NCBI GenBank assembly: GCA_021804185.1
Contig: JAJZKL010000011.1
Coordinates: 1 to 9,904 of the forward strand
Reading direction: 5' to 3'
Origin: Thermoplasmata archaeon
GTDB taxonomy: Archaea > Thermoplasmatota > Thermoplasmata > Thermoplasmatales > Thermoplasmataceae
DNA: 9,904 nucleotides
Below are positions 1 through 6,383 of the stretch, piece by piece. The position numbers were made by a program, and so were the translations under genes. Below the pieces are notes generated by a model. The model did no database searches, was not told where the DNA came from, and was given only the letters and a program-made list of their open reading frames with translations. Position 1 is the stretch's first letter; each line of letters begins with the position of its first letter.

Positions 1-330
1 CTGGCAGATCTCGACAGAGAAGTTGCAAGTCAATTCAACCTTCTTGACCCCAAAGTTGGAACTACTGTAAGAGGCGTCTTCATAATCGACCCAAACCAGG
101 TTGTAAGGTGGATGATCTATTATCCGGCAGAGACAGGAAGGAACATAAAAGAAATCATTAGAGTAATAAAAGCCCTCCAGTTCAACTGGGCGAACAAACT
201 TGCAACCGGAGCCAACTGGGAACCTGGAGATTCAGGAATCACATCAGCACCCGGCACCTTCAAAGACGCACTTACGAGGGAAAAGGAAGCTGGCGCTGAG
301 AGATGGTACCTTAAGAGAGTAAAAGTATAA
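1..330 (+). CDS. Peroxiredoxin, archaeal Prx6-like, C-terminal part (5' end outside window)
   Basis: The frame is open from the first base to TAA at 328-330, giving 109 C-terminal residues; the start and the peroxidatic cysteine lie upstream of the window. Peroxiredoxins reduce hydrogen peroxide and organic peroxides in the cytoplasm. The visible part has the typical second half of the AhpC/Prx6 family: G-T-T-V-R-G-V-F-I-I-D-P, then V-R-W-M-I-Y-Y-P, then GRNIKEIIRVIKALQ. A long C-terminal extension with N-W-E-P-G follows, as in archaeal Prx6-type enzymes. None of the 109 residues is a cysteine, whereas some archaeal homologues (Aeropyrum pernix type) have resolving cysteines near the C terminus. 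A 1-Cys mechanism is therefore inferred. The family is clear; the exact subtype is less certain because the N-terminal half is missing. Confidence 0.93.
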   Translation: MADLDREVASQFNLLDPKVGTTVRGVFIIDPNQVVRWMIYYPAETGRNIKEIIRVIKALQFNWANKLATGANWEPGDSGITSAPGTFKDALTREKEAGAERWYLKRVKV

Positions 331-355
331 GTTGGTTCAATTGGTAGAATGCGCC

Positions 356-679
356 ATGTACAATGTGGTTCTGGGTGATATTCACCCATCCACCATTTGT
401 GTCGACATATCTAAACTTCCAGATTCGTTCAGGGACCTCCTTGAAGTACTCATTTCTGACTACCCGGCAGAGAGCATGGCTGAATTCATAGAAACCTATG
501 CAAGAACAGACACAGTAATGCCAGATGACAAGACTCTGGGATTTGTTGTGGTGAACAACAACAAAAAAGCTGTGGCATTATCTTTCAGCACAATTCCAGA
601 TGGTATAAGGGAAAATGTTCTGGACATATGCTCAAAGTACAGGGAAAAGAATTTCGAAGTGGAAGTTGATATAGGTTAA
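356..679 (+). CDS. Small protein of unknown function (107 aa)
   Basis: I do not recognise this protein. The frame opens 26 bases after the peroxiredoxin stop and ends with TAA at 677-679. ATG at 356 is preferred, with a weak GGTAGA about seven bases upstream. In-frame TTG codons at 332 and 341 would add eight or five residues but have no clear ribosome binding site. The sequence suggests a soluble mixed alpha/beta protein: hydrophobic beta-like stretches near residues 2-6, 61-66 and 72-78, and probable helices near 22-33, 38-50 and 83-97. It has two cysteines (15 and 92), no signal peptide and no membrane segment. Its spacing suggests co-transcription with the peroxiredoxin. Composition and codon use resemble its neighbours, which supports a real gene. 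Confidence 0.7.
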   Translation: MYNVVLGDIHPSTICVDISKLPDSFRDLLEVLISDYPAESMAEFIETYARTDTVMPDDKTLGFVVVNNNKKAVALSFSTIPDGIRENVLDICSKYREKNFEVEVDIG

Positions 680-736
680 GCACAGCACTAAAAACCTGTT
701 ATTTTAAATTTATGGGATGTGTTAAAAGCCCTGATT

Positions 737-750
737 ATAAAGTTTAAATA
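737..750 (+). promoter_or_regulatory. Archaeal BRE/TATA promoter of the tat operon
   Basis: TTTAAATA at 743-750 matches the archaeal TATA-box consensus, and the purine-rich ATAAAG just before it fits a TFB recognition element. It lies in the only substantial + strand gap (680-772). A start site about 25-27 bases downstream of the box centre would fall at or just before the tatA ATG at 773, so the message would be leaderless or nearly so. A second AT-rich patch, TTTTAAATT at 702-710, is a weaker alternative box. Assigned by eye; no transcript data. Confidence 0.65.
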
Positions 751-763
751 GAGATTTTTGATT

Positions 764-770
764 GGAGTGA
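764..770 (+). promoter_or_regulatory. Ribosome binding site deciding the tatA start
   Basis: GGAGTGA just upstream of ATG 773 is a good Shine-Dalgarno match. It favours ATG 773 over the in-frame TTG at 758, which would add only five residues and has no such site. Confidence 0.6.
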
Positions 771-772
771 AC

Positions 773-1072
773 ATGATAGATGCACCCATTGAATGGGCAA
801 TTGTAATAGTGGTAATTTTGGTGCTCTTTGGAAGCACAAAGAAAATACCGGAATTTGCCAGGAATCTGGGTAGAGCAACAGGCGAATTTAAAAGAGGACA
901 GGTTGAGCTGGAAAATGAACTCAGGAAATCAATGTCCCCAGATGCTTCCACTGTAAAGCCTTCGGAAATAAACTACAATGAAGCTGCAAAGAATCTGGGA
1001 ATTGAAACCTCAGGAAAGAGTGAAGAACAGCTTAAGACAGAAATCAGAGAAAAACTCAGCAATAACCAATGA
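773..1072 (+). CDS. tatA: Sec-independent protein translocase subunit TatA (99 aa)
   Basis: TatA forms the protein-conducting oligomer of the twin-arginine pathway, which exports folded proteins across the cytoplasmic membrane. The layout is typical: a short polar start, one hydrophobic membrane segment at about residues 8-20 ending in the hallmark F-G (19-20), a hinge with K-K-I-P-E (23-27), and an amphipathic helix containing FARNLGRATGEFKRG (28-42). A charged cytosolic tail follows. Residues 70-97 of the tail (A-A-K-N-L-G-I-E then G-K-S-E-E-Q-L) look like a small helix-turn-helix unit resembling SAP/Rho-N motifs; this is inference. The TGA stop overlaps the tatC ATG (ATGA). TatA and TatB are hard to separate by sequence, but the F-G/P-E pattern and the lack of a second paralogue nearby favour TatA in a minimal TatAC system. 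Confidence 0.93.
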   Translation: MIDAPIEWAIVIVVILVLFGSTKKIPEFARNLGRATGEFKRGQVELENELRKSMSPDASTVKPSEINYNEAAKNLGIETSGKSEEQLKTEIREKLSNNQ

Positions 1073-1902
1073 GTGACGAGGAGCTTCTACCGCTGCTCTT
1101 TAAGAATCTCGATGAACTTCGATATCGAGTCATTAGAATTTTTTATGTATTCGGTGCCGTTTTTATTTTTCTCATGATTTTCAGGATCAAGACCCTGGAT
1201 TTATTTGGTTTCAAATTTCCTTTCGTTTATCCGGACGTTTATAGAAACATGGGGAGTCAACTTTTCGAGATTGTGAAGAACCATGTGTTGCCCAGGGGGA
1301 CAGGATTTCTTGCTTTGAGTCCTACCCATGGAGTGGCAGCTGACCTGTACCTGACAATGTTTATGGCCATTATAATTTCAATGCCATATACGGTTTACCA
1401 GATATCGAAATTTTTAAACCCAGCCCTGAAGAAATCGGAGAGGGACATGATCAAATCACTTGTCGTCCCGGCCTCAGCTCTTTTTGTAGCAGGATCATTT
1501 GTCGGCCTGTGGCTGGTGGCTCCGGAACTGTTTATAATTTTCAACAGATTTGACCTTGGTCTTGGAGCTGCCCCTACAATAGGCATTATGAACTTTGTAT
1601 CCTTTATTTTTGTATATGTTCTCGCGTTCGGATTTTCCTTTGAACTCCCCGTAATAATGGTGGCAATCACAAGACTGGGGATTGTGAATTCTGAATACTG
1701 GAGAAGAAACTGGAGATATGCCGTAGTTGCATCACTGATTTTCGGCATGATCTTTTCACCGGGAGTGACTGGCTTCACCATGATTGTGATGTCTGTGCCC
1801 ATGATGATGCTGTATTTTGGTGGATATTATTTTGCCAGAAGAATTGAGAAGCGCAGAATGGATCAGGCAGTGCAGGAGAATAAAGACCTGTTTTCCAACT
1901 GA
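1069..1902 (+). CDS. tatC: Sec-independent protein translocase subunit TatC (277 aa)
   Basis: TatC is the polytopic membrane receptor that binds the twin-arginine signal peptide. About six membrane segments are visible. Conserved landmarks are: N-L-D-E-L-R-Y-R at 13-20 (family H-L-x-E-L-R, with Asn in place of His); L-S-P-T at 83-86 before the second helix; K-S-E-R at 122-125, whose Glu124 corresponds to the signal-binding Glu103 of E. coli; F-S-F-E-L-P-V at 189-195, whose Glu192 corresponds to E. coli Glu170; and F-G-M-I-F-S-P-G at 225-232. The first extracytoplasmic loop (about 40-80) is fairly long. The start ATG overlaps the tatA stop by four bases and has no separate ribosome binding site, implying translational coupling. 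Length is within the usual archaeal range. Confidence 0.96.
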   Translation: MSDEELLPLLFKNLDELRYRVIRIFYVFGAVFIFLMIFRIKTLDLFGFKFPFVYPDVYRNMGSQLFEIVKNHVLPRGTGFLALSPTHGVAADLYLTMFMAIIISMPYTVYQISKFLNPALKKSERDMIKSLVVPASALFVAGSFVGLWLVAPELFIIFNRFDLGLGAAPTIGIMNFVSFIFVYVLAFGFSFELPVIMVAITRLGIVNSEYWRRNWRYAVVASLIFGMIFSPGVTGFTMIVMSVPMMMLYFGGYYFARRIEKRRMDQAVQENKDLFSN

Positions 1903-1971
1903 ACAATTTGAATGGGATTTCACAGGTTATATCCACATAATGGCGAAATAACAGTATCCATTAATTCCAAC
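1903..1971. other. Convergent intergenic gap between tatC and the crotonase gene
   Basis: The two opposing operons end here, 69 bases apart. I see no strong hairpin and no long T-run on either strand, so transcription ends cannot be placed by eye. Confidence 0.6.
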
Positions 1972-2715
1972 TTATAATGAGTTGCGGAATGCGTAAAGTT
2001 CTTTCAATTTAATTTTTGAGGTGTCGTATACATCGAAAAATAGACGATCCACGGTGGAAGATCTGTTTGACGTATTTCTCATGGATTTGTAAAAAGTGAA
2101 GAGATCGGGATTGATCTCCTTCAGAAATTTTCTGGATTCCTTTGAAAAGCTGTCATCTGGCAGAACAGAGCTTACAAATCCCATGGATTTCGCTTCAACA
2201 GCGTCCATTATCTCTCCTGAAATTATTCTGTTGTATGATTGGGATGGAAAGCGATCCATTATTTCAGGTATGATCCCGGTGAATGATGGGAGACCGAATT
2301 TCAGATCCGGCATGCCGAACCTTGAATGATTTGATGCAATGATCATATCGGTTGATAGGGCGAATTCAAGTCCCATGCCCAGCGCCAGTCCATCGACCAC
2401 GCTTATTACAGGCAGATTCAGAGTCTGCAGCGCCCTTGATATTGAGAAACCCAGTGAATATATATTCTTGAGAAAACTGCGATCATTTATCCTGACACAT
2501 GAACCGTTATATCCCACTGAGAAAGCTCTCCCTCCTTTTCCTCTCAGAGCAACCACCCTGATGTCTTCATTCCCCATAACATCAGTGAGGGCAGATAGAA
2601 AATCCTGGAGAACCTCTATATCAATGGTATTTCCATCTAAATTTGAGATGGTTATCCACCCTATCTTATCTTCGTCTATTGTTAAGTCAACTTTGCCTCT
2701 TCCAGAAATGTCCAT
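1972..2715 (-). CDS. Enoyl-CoA hydratase/isomerase (crotonase) family protein (247 aa)
   Basis: Members of this fold bind acyl-CoA thioesters and stabilise an enolate in an oxyanion hole; reactions include hydration, isomerisation and hydrolysis. The family motifs are present: A-L-R-G-K-G-G-R-A-F-S-V-G-Y-N at 56-70 (first oxyanion-hole segment), V-I-S-V-V-D-G-L-A-L-G-M-G-L-E at 103-117 (second segment), then F-G-M-P-D-L at 133-138. Glu117 corresponds to Glu144 of rat mitochondrial enoyl-CoA hydratase, but the second catalytic position (Glu164) is Asp137, so true hydratase activity is uncertain. Length is normal. The ATG lies 11 bases after the preceding small gene with GAAGG upstream, so it is probably the last gene of the run continuing from nuoN. 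The substrate cannot be read from the sequence. Confidence 0.9.
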   Translation of the reverse strand: MDISGRGKVDLTIDEDKIGWITISNLDGNTIDIEVLQDFLSALTDVMGNEDIRVVALRGKGGRAFSVGYNGSCVRINDRSFLKNIYSLGFSISRALQTLNLPVISVVDGLALGMGLEFALSTDMIIASNHSRFGMPDLKFGLPSFTGIIPEIMDRFPSQSYNRIISGEIMDAVEAKSMGFVSSVLPDDSFSKESRKFLKEINPDLFTFYKSMRNTSNRSSTVDRLFFDVYDTSKIKLKELYAFRNSL

Positions 2716-2726
2716 TTAATGATCCT

Positions 2727-2981
2727 TCAGTACATTGTCAGGTTGAACTCCCTGTCTTTCTCCTGGTAATCTTCAAGCGTTCTTATTTTTAATAAATCAG
2801 ATATGGTCTGCATGACATGACCATACTTTGGATCATAAAGCTCCCTGCCCATCCTGATCCTCTTCAGGTCCGGATCAAAGTATATCTGTTCTCCGTGTTT
2901 TTTCAGGCAGTGTATGCATTCGGCCGCCGATTCCTCAGTCTCTTTCAGTTCTGAAAAACATTCCTCAAAATTTCTGCTCAT
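2727..2981 (-). CDS. Small cysteine-containing protein of unknown function (84 aa)
   Basis: I do not recognise this protein. It is hydrophilic and probably soluble, with a helical acidic N terminus (residues 3-20) followed by E-C-I-H-C-L-K-K-H at 21-29. The C-x-x-C pair (22 and 25), together with Cys8 and His24/His29, could bind a metal or form a disulfide; this is inference. The rest is rich in charged residues and has no membrane segment. Its ATG at 2981 follows a purine-rich GAAGGGGG upstream. It sits between the 119-aa gene (20-base gap) and the crotonase gene (11-base gap), all on the same strand, which suggests co-transcription downstream of nuoN. Confidence 0.72.
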   Translation of the reverse strand: MSRNFEECFSELKETEESAAECIHCLKKHGEQIYFDPDLKRIRMGRELYDPKYGHVMQTISDLLKIRTLEDYQEKDREFNLTMY

Positions 2982-3001
2982 AAAGTTTTAACCCCCTTCA
3001 T

Positions 3002-3361
3002 TTACTTGTCATCGCATCTCTTTCCATCAAAGGATGGGAATTTTATGTTATACCGATCTATAACAAGTTCAAGCATATAATAGAGTGACCTGTGTGTGTC
3101 CTCTTCGTATAACTTTGAGTTATCCAGATCTATACCTGATGCATGGACCCGGGATTTGAAATCGTTCATTGTTATCTTACCTTCAAGAAGCAATTTCAGA
3201 TCCTCCAGGAAAGCCAGTTCTTTCATGTTTCTTTTTTCCCTGGTTACCCTGTTCTGGTATTCTATTTTTTTTATACTTTTGTTCAGCCTTTCCATAGCAT
3301 CGTCAACATCGCCGAACAGGAGCGCACTCTTTATTATTTCCATGTCAAGATTCAAGTTCAT
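3002..3361 (-). CDS. Helical protein of unknown function immediately after nuoN (119 aa)
   Basis: I do not recognise this protein. It begins five bases after the nuoN stop with a good ribosome binding site, so it is very likely translated from the nuo message. The sequence is strongly helical and charged: residues 5-60 read as amphipathic helices rich in Lys/Glu/Leu (around D-D-A-M-E-R-L-N-K-S-I-K-K-I-E-Y), and another helix spans about 86-105. There is no signal peptide or membrane segment and only one cysteine, near the C terminus. Position suggests a link to complex I (assembly, stability or a peripheral subunit), but nothing in the sequence proves this; it may simply share the transcript. 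Confidence 0.75.
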   Translation of the reverse strand: MNLNLDMEIIKSALLFGDVDDAMERLNKSIKKIEYQNRVTREKRNMKELAFLEDLKLLLEGKITMNDFKSRVHASGIDLDNSKLYEEDTHRSLYYMLELVIDRYNIKFPSFDGKRCDDK

Positions 3362-3365
3362 TTAT

Positions 3366-3372
3366 ATCACCC
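3366..3372 (-). promoter_or_regulatory. Ribosome binding site of the 119-aa gene
   Basis: On the - strand GGGTGAT lies four bases before the ATG at 3361 and overlaps the nuoN TGA stop. This is a near-ideal archaeal Shine-Dalgarno sequence and argues that the small downstream gene is really expressed and coupled to nuoN. Confidence 0.65.
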
Positions 3373-4839
3373 GAATAGGCCTCCGGCAGCATTGATGAGT
3401 ACTGGAAACATTGCATAAACAAGTCCCAGTGCCACAACTATAATGGCCGATATTATGACGGGGCTCTTTGTCCACCTTGTGAGGTTGAAAGTATCCTCCT
3501 TTTGTGGGTCTTTCCAGAACATCTGCTGTATGACCCTCAGATAGTAGAAGACTGAGATTGCGCTGTTCAGGATTGCGATTATTGCCAGCCACCACAGCTG
3601 ACCAGATATGAGTGCTATGAACAGGTAGTATTTTGCCATGAAACCTCCCGTTAAAGGGATCCCTGCCAGTGCCAGGAGTATGATTGCAAAGCTTACTGCT
3701 GTTGCAGGAGATCTCTTTGCCAGCCCCGAAATATCGGATAACTCAATCTTCTCCTTGGAGATGATATTCATTGTTATGAATGCCCCTCCCTTCATGAATA
3801 TGTAGACCAGGGAGTAGAACATTCCTGCAGCAATTGCAAAGTCTATCACTGAACTACCGAGATTGTTTGTTGTGGAGTATGCCACTATGACGATTACAAG
3901 TATGAGATAGCCAGCCTGGGCAATGCTCGAATAGCCCAGAAGTCTCTTGAGATTTGTTTGTGAAAGGGCAGCAATATTTCCGTATGTCATTGTGAGAATA
4001 GCGATTATAACAAAGAAATAGTACACGGACTGCAGATCTGATGAGAAACCTACAAGAAATATTCTCAGTATTATGAGAAAAGCCAGAATTTTAGTGCCTG
4101 AAGAGAGAAAGGCCGATACAGAATTTTCGGTACCATCGTATGTATCAAGTGCCCACTGGTGAAGGGGAAACAGTGCCATTTTGAAACCAAACCCAATAAT
4201 GAGGAATGCAAGTGCTATGAGAAATGCCTCAGGAGAATTCACTGTGGTTATGCCCCTCAGGTTGAACGTGGAAGTAGCCATGAAGAAGAAGGAGGATCCA
4301 AATATTATGAACGCCGTTCCTACAGTTCCGGTGAAGAAATACTTTATGGACGCCTCAAGTGTTCTTCTGTCCTTCCCGAAACTGGAAAGAGCATATGTCC
4401 CTATACTCACGGATTCGAAAGCAATGAAAATGGTGATAATGTTGTAAGAGAAAGCGGCAATGATCATACCGACTGTTATGAATAGGAGAAGAGCGTAGAA
4501 CACCTCTGCTTTCAGGTTTATCTTCTGAAGAGCAGGGAATACAATGAACATGGATGATATGACCATTATCATTGCAAAATAAGTTCCGAAGTCGTTGAAA
4601 ATGATTGTACCCCCAAACATGCTCACTGCAGGTCCAGAAGTTGTGAAATAGAGAAGTGGAAGTGATATTGCCATGGCTGCAAAAGTTATACCTGCCGTTA
4701 TTCTCTTGTTAATCCTGAATATTCCAAGAGCAAGGATTATGAACCCAACCATTCCCAGGAAGAAAACACTGGAATAATGAACAAGCGCCCCTGAAATGCC
4801 TGAAATGTTTGCTGTTGTCAGGAATTCGTAAGGATTCAT
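3367..4839 (-). CDS. nuoN: Complex I-type quinone oxidoreductase subunit N (490 aa)
   Basis: NuoN is one of three antiporter-like proton-pumping subunits of the membrane arm. Many membrane helices are visible across the whole length. Conserved charges are in place: Glu142 in I-A-F-E-S-V-S (fifth-helix Glu), Lys220 in F-G-F-K-M-A-L-F-P-L-H-Q-W, Lys250 in S-S-G-T-K-I-L-A-F, N-L-K-R (Lys298) before L-L-G-Y-S-S-I-A-Q-A-G-Y, and Lys403 in G-G-F-M-A-K-Y-Y-L-F. The D-T-Y-D-G-T (232-237) segment is the NuoN form of the P-D-x-Y-x-G motif. Length fits the family. The ATG overlaps the nuoM stop by four bases, with GGTG five bases upstream as ribosome binding site. Confidence 0.97.
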   Translation of the reverse strand: MNPYEFLTTANISGISGALVHYSSVFFLGMVGFIILALGIFRINKRITAGITFAAMAISLPLLYFTTSGPAVSMFGGTIIFNDFGTYFAMIMVISSMFIVFPALQKINLKAEVFYALLLFITVGMIIAAFSYNIITIFIAFESVSIGTYALSSFGKDRRTLEASIKYFFTGTVGTAFIIFGSSFFFMATSTFNLRGITTVNSPEAFLIALAFLIIGFGFKMALFPLHQWALDTYDGTENSVSAFLSSGTKILAFLIILRIFLVGFSSDLQSVYYFFVIIAILTMTYGNIAALSQTNLKRLLGYSSIAQAGYLILVIVIVAYSTTNNLGSSVIDFAIAAGMFYSLVYIFMKGGAFITMNIISKEKIELSDISGLAKRSPATAVSFAIILLALAGIPLTGGFMAKYYLFIALISGQLWWLAIIAILNSAISVFYYLRVIQQMFWKDPQKEDTFNLTRWTKSPVIISAIIVVALGLVYAMFPVLINAAGGLFG

Positions 4840-6383
4840 AAGGCACCGAGCCCCCCCAGGTGAGCAATGTAGCTGACAAGTGGAACATATACAAGATTAG
4901 GAACAATTCCTATTATGAAAATCATTATCAGTAATCCCATGAGTATGCTGATCTCCTTTGAATTTATATCACCGATTTTACCCAGGTTTTCGTTATAAGG
5001 CCCGAATAGTGATTTCTGTGCAGCCCATATGTGATAGGATGCCGTTATTATCATTCCGAATATGAGGAAGAATATTACCCAGCTAATGGCCTGGAAGGAC
5101 CCGATGAATATTGAGAATTCTCCAATGAATCCTGCCAGCCCTGGAAGGCCCAGAGAAGCAAGGAGTCCAGCCAGGAATAGGGTTGAAAGCACAGGTGCTT
5201 CCCTGAAGATCCCACCCAAATTCATCATGGTCTGTTTTCCAGTTTTCTCTGTTATGAAATATAGGGATGCAAAAATCATTGCCATTATGAGCCCGTGGGC
5301 AACTATCTGGAACATTCCGCCTGAAAGCTCAAGTATTCCTGAATAGAATGTGCTGTAGTTATTTATATTTGCAGATGCATAGGCGGAAGCACTGATTGTT
5401 CCGGCTTCCAGTATCCCTGATCCAAAGGCAATTGTAACGAATCCCATTGCTGCTGCGCTGGCAAAAGCCATCATTCTCTTCAGACTCTGCTGGAACATAG
5501 CAGTCAGTGCAAAGTATATCAGGCTGATTATGCCAAGAACTATGAGGGCATAGAGGACAGTACTGCTGAATATTCCCGATACCGGAAGGAGTATCCCGAA
5601 TAGGCCATATCCTCCCATAACAGAAAGCCCACCAGCCAGAATTACCGTTCCGGGGAAAGGTGCGCTTTCGTATGAATCGGGAAGCCATGAGTGAACCGGA
5701 AATGAAGGCATTTTCACCAGGAATCCAAAAAGGAAACCGAAAATGAGGAAATCTTTCCAGAGTACTGGAATTGTGTTGATGAATGATGTGTTGAGAAGTG
5801 CAGACATCTGGAAAGTCAGAACTCCGGAGTGGGATAGTGAGTAGAAGTTATACAGTGTGAGTATAGCCAGAAGTATGAATAGCGATCCGAACTGGGTGTA
5901 TACAAAGAATTTCATTGATGCAGAATCCTTGTTCTTTCCTCCAAACTGGCCTATCATGAAATAAACAGGTATTAGGACAACTTCCCAGAATATATAGAAG
6001 AACAGGAAATTTCTTGAAATGAGAATACCGTACAGACCTGCACCTGATATGAGTATGTAACTGTATATTGTTCTGGAATCCCTGTTATCCTTAGTTATTA
6101 GGGCTGCAGTGAATATTATGACTGTACCCAATATAAGGAGCCAGTCCGTGAAGCCAGTCACAGCAGTGGAGAAATATATTCCTGTGCTTGTTGATAGGGC
6201 TATGTTTGATGCTGAAACGTACCCTCCAGAATATGAAGAGGCAAAGTGCAGAAGGCTGTATACAACCGTAAGTACCATAACAACTGCCGAAGATATTATT
6301 GCATAGTCCTTTCTCCTGCCGTTGAATGCAAATGACCCAATTGCCACAAGTATACTGATTATGAATATTGCAAGTAGAAACAT
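4836..6383 (-). CDS. nuoM: Complex I-type quinone oxidoreductase subunit M (515 aa)
   Basis: NuoM is the middle antiporter-like proton-pumping subunit. Landmarks are F-F-Y-I-F-W-E-V-V-L-I-P with Glu134, F-L-V-K-M-P-S-F-P-V-H-S-W-L-P with Lys224, L-K-R-M-M-A-F-A-S at 301-309, V-A-H-G-L (361-365), and G-L-P-G-L-A-G-F-I-G-E-F with Glu422 (E. coli Glu407 equivalent). Two features are unusual. The family L-L-K-x-G-x-Y-G segment reads L-S-V-M-G-G-Y-G, so the conserved Lys (E. coli Lys265) is Val255. There is also an extra Ser/Ala/Asn/Tyr-rich stretch at about 325-350. The ATG directly follows the nuoL TAA, with GAGGTTGATC (6387-6396, - strand) as ribosome binding site. Confidence 0.97.
   Translation of the reverse strand: MFLLAIFIISILVAIGSFAFNGRRKDYAIISSAVVMVLTVVYSLLHFASSYSGGYVSASNIALSTSTGIYFSTAVTGFTDWLLILGTVIIFTAALITKDNRDSRTIYSYILISGAGLYGILISRNFLFFYIFWEVVLIPVYFMIGQFGGKNKDSASMKFFVYTQFGSLFILLAILTLYNFYSLSHSGVLTFQMSALLNTSFINTIPVLWKDFLIFGFLFGFLVKMPSFPVHSWLPDSYESAPFPGTVILAGGLSVMGGYGLFGILLPVSGIFSSTVLYALIVLGIISLIYFALTAMFQQSLKRMMAFASAAAMGFVTIAFGSGILEAGTISASAYASANINNYSTFYSGILELSGGMFQIVAHGLIMAMIFASLYFITEKTGKQTMMNLGGIFREAPVLSTLFLAGLLASLGLPGLAGFIGEFSIFIGSFQAISWVIFFLIFGMIITASYHIWAAQKSLFGPYNENLGKIGDINSKEISILMGLLIMIFIIGIVPNLVYVPLVSYIAHLGGLGAL

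Noticed and set aside
331..400. tRNA-like segment: GTTC-AATTGGTA-GAAT resembles a tRNA D-arm, and GGGTG/CACCC downstream could be a T-stem.
   Set aside because: No pairing acceptor stem, the T-loop is only five bases and lacks TTCRA, the anticodon arm does not fold in register, and the segment runs into a coding frame.
1903..1971. Possible intrinsic terminator or small RNA between the convergent operons.
   Set aside because: Only short repeats (such as TATCCA) are present; no stable hairpin, T-run or promoter could be supported by eye.
2339..2719. Open + strand frame of about 126 codons opposite the crotonase gene.
   Set aside because: It is antisense to a gene with clear family motifs, its composition is unusual, and it has no ribosome binding site or neighbours; it is a shadow frame.
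4851..4857. Run of seven C (G on the coding strand) near the nuoM/nuoN junction as a possible frameshift or sequencing error.
   Set aside because: NuoM ends normally after it and NuoN starts with a proper ATGA overlap; both proteins are full length.
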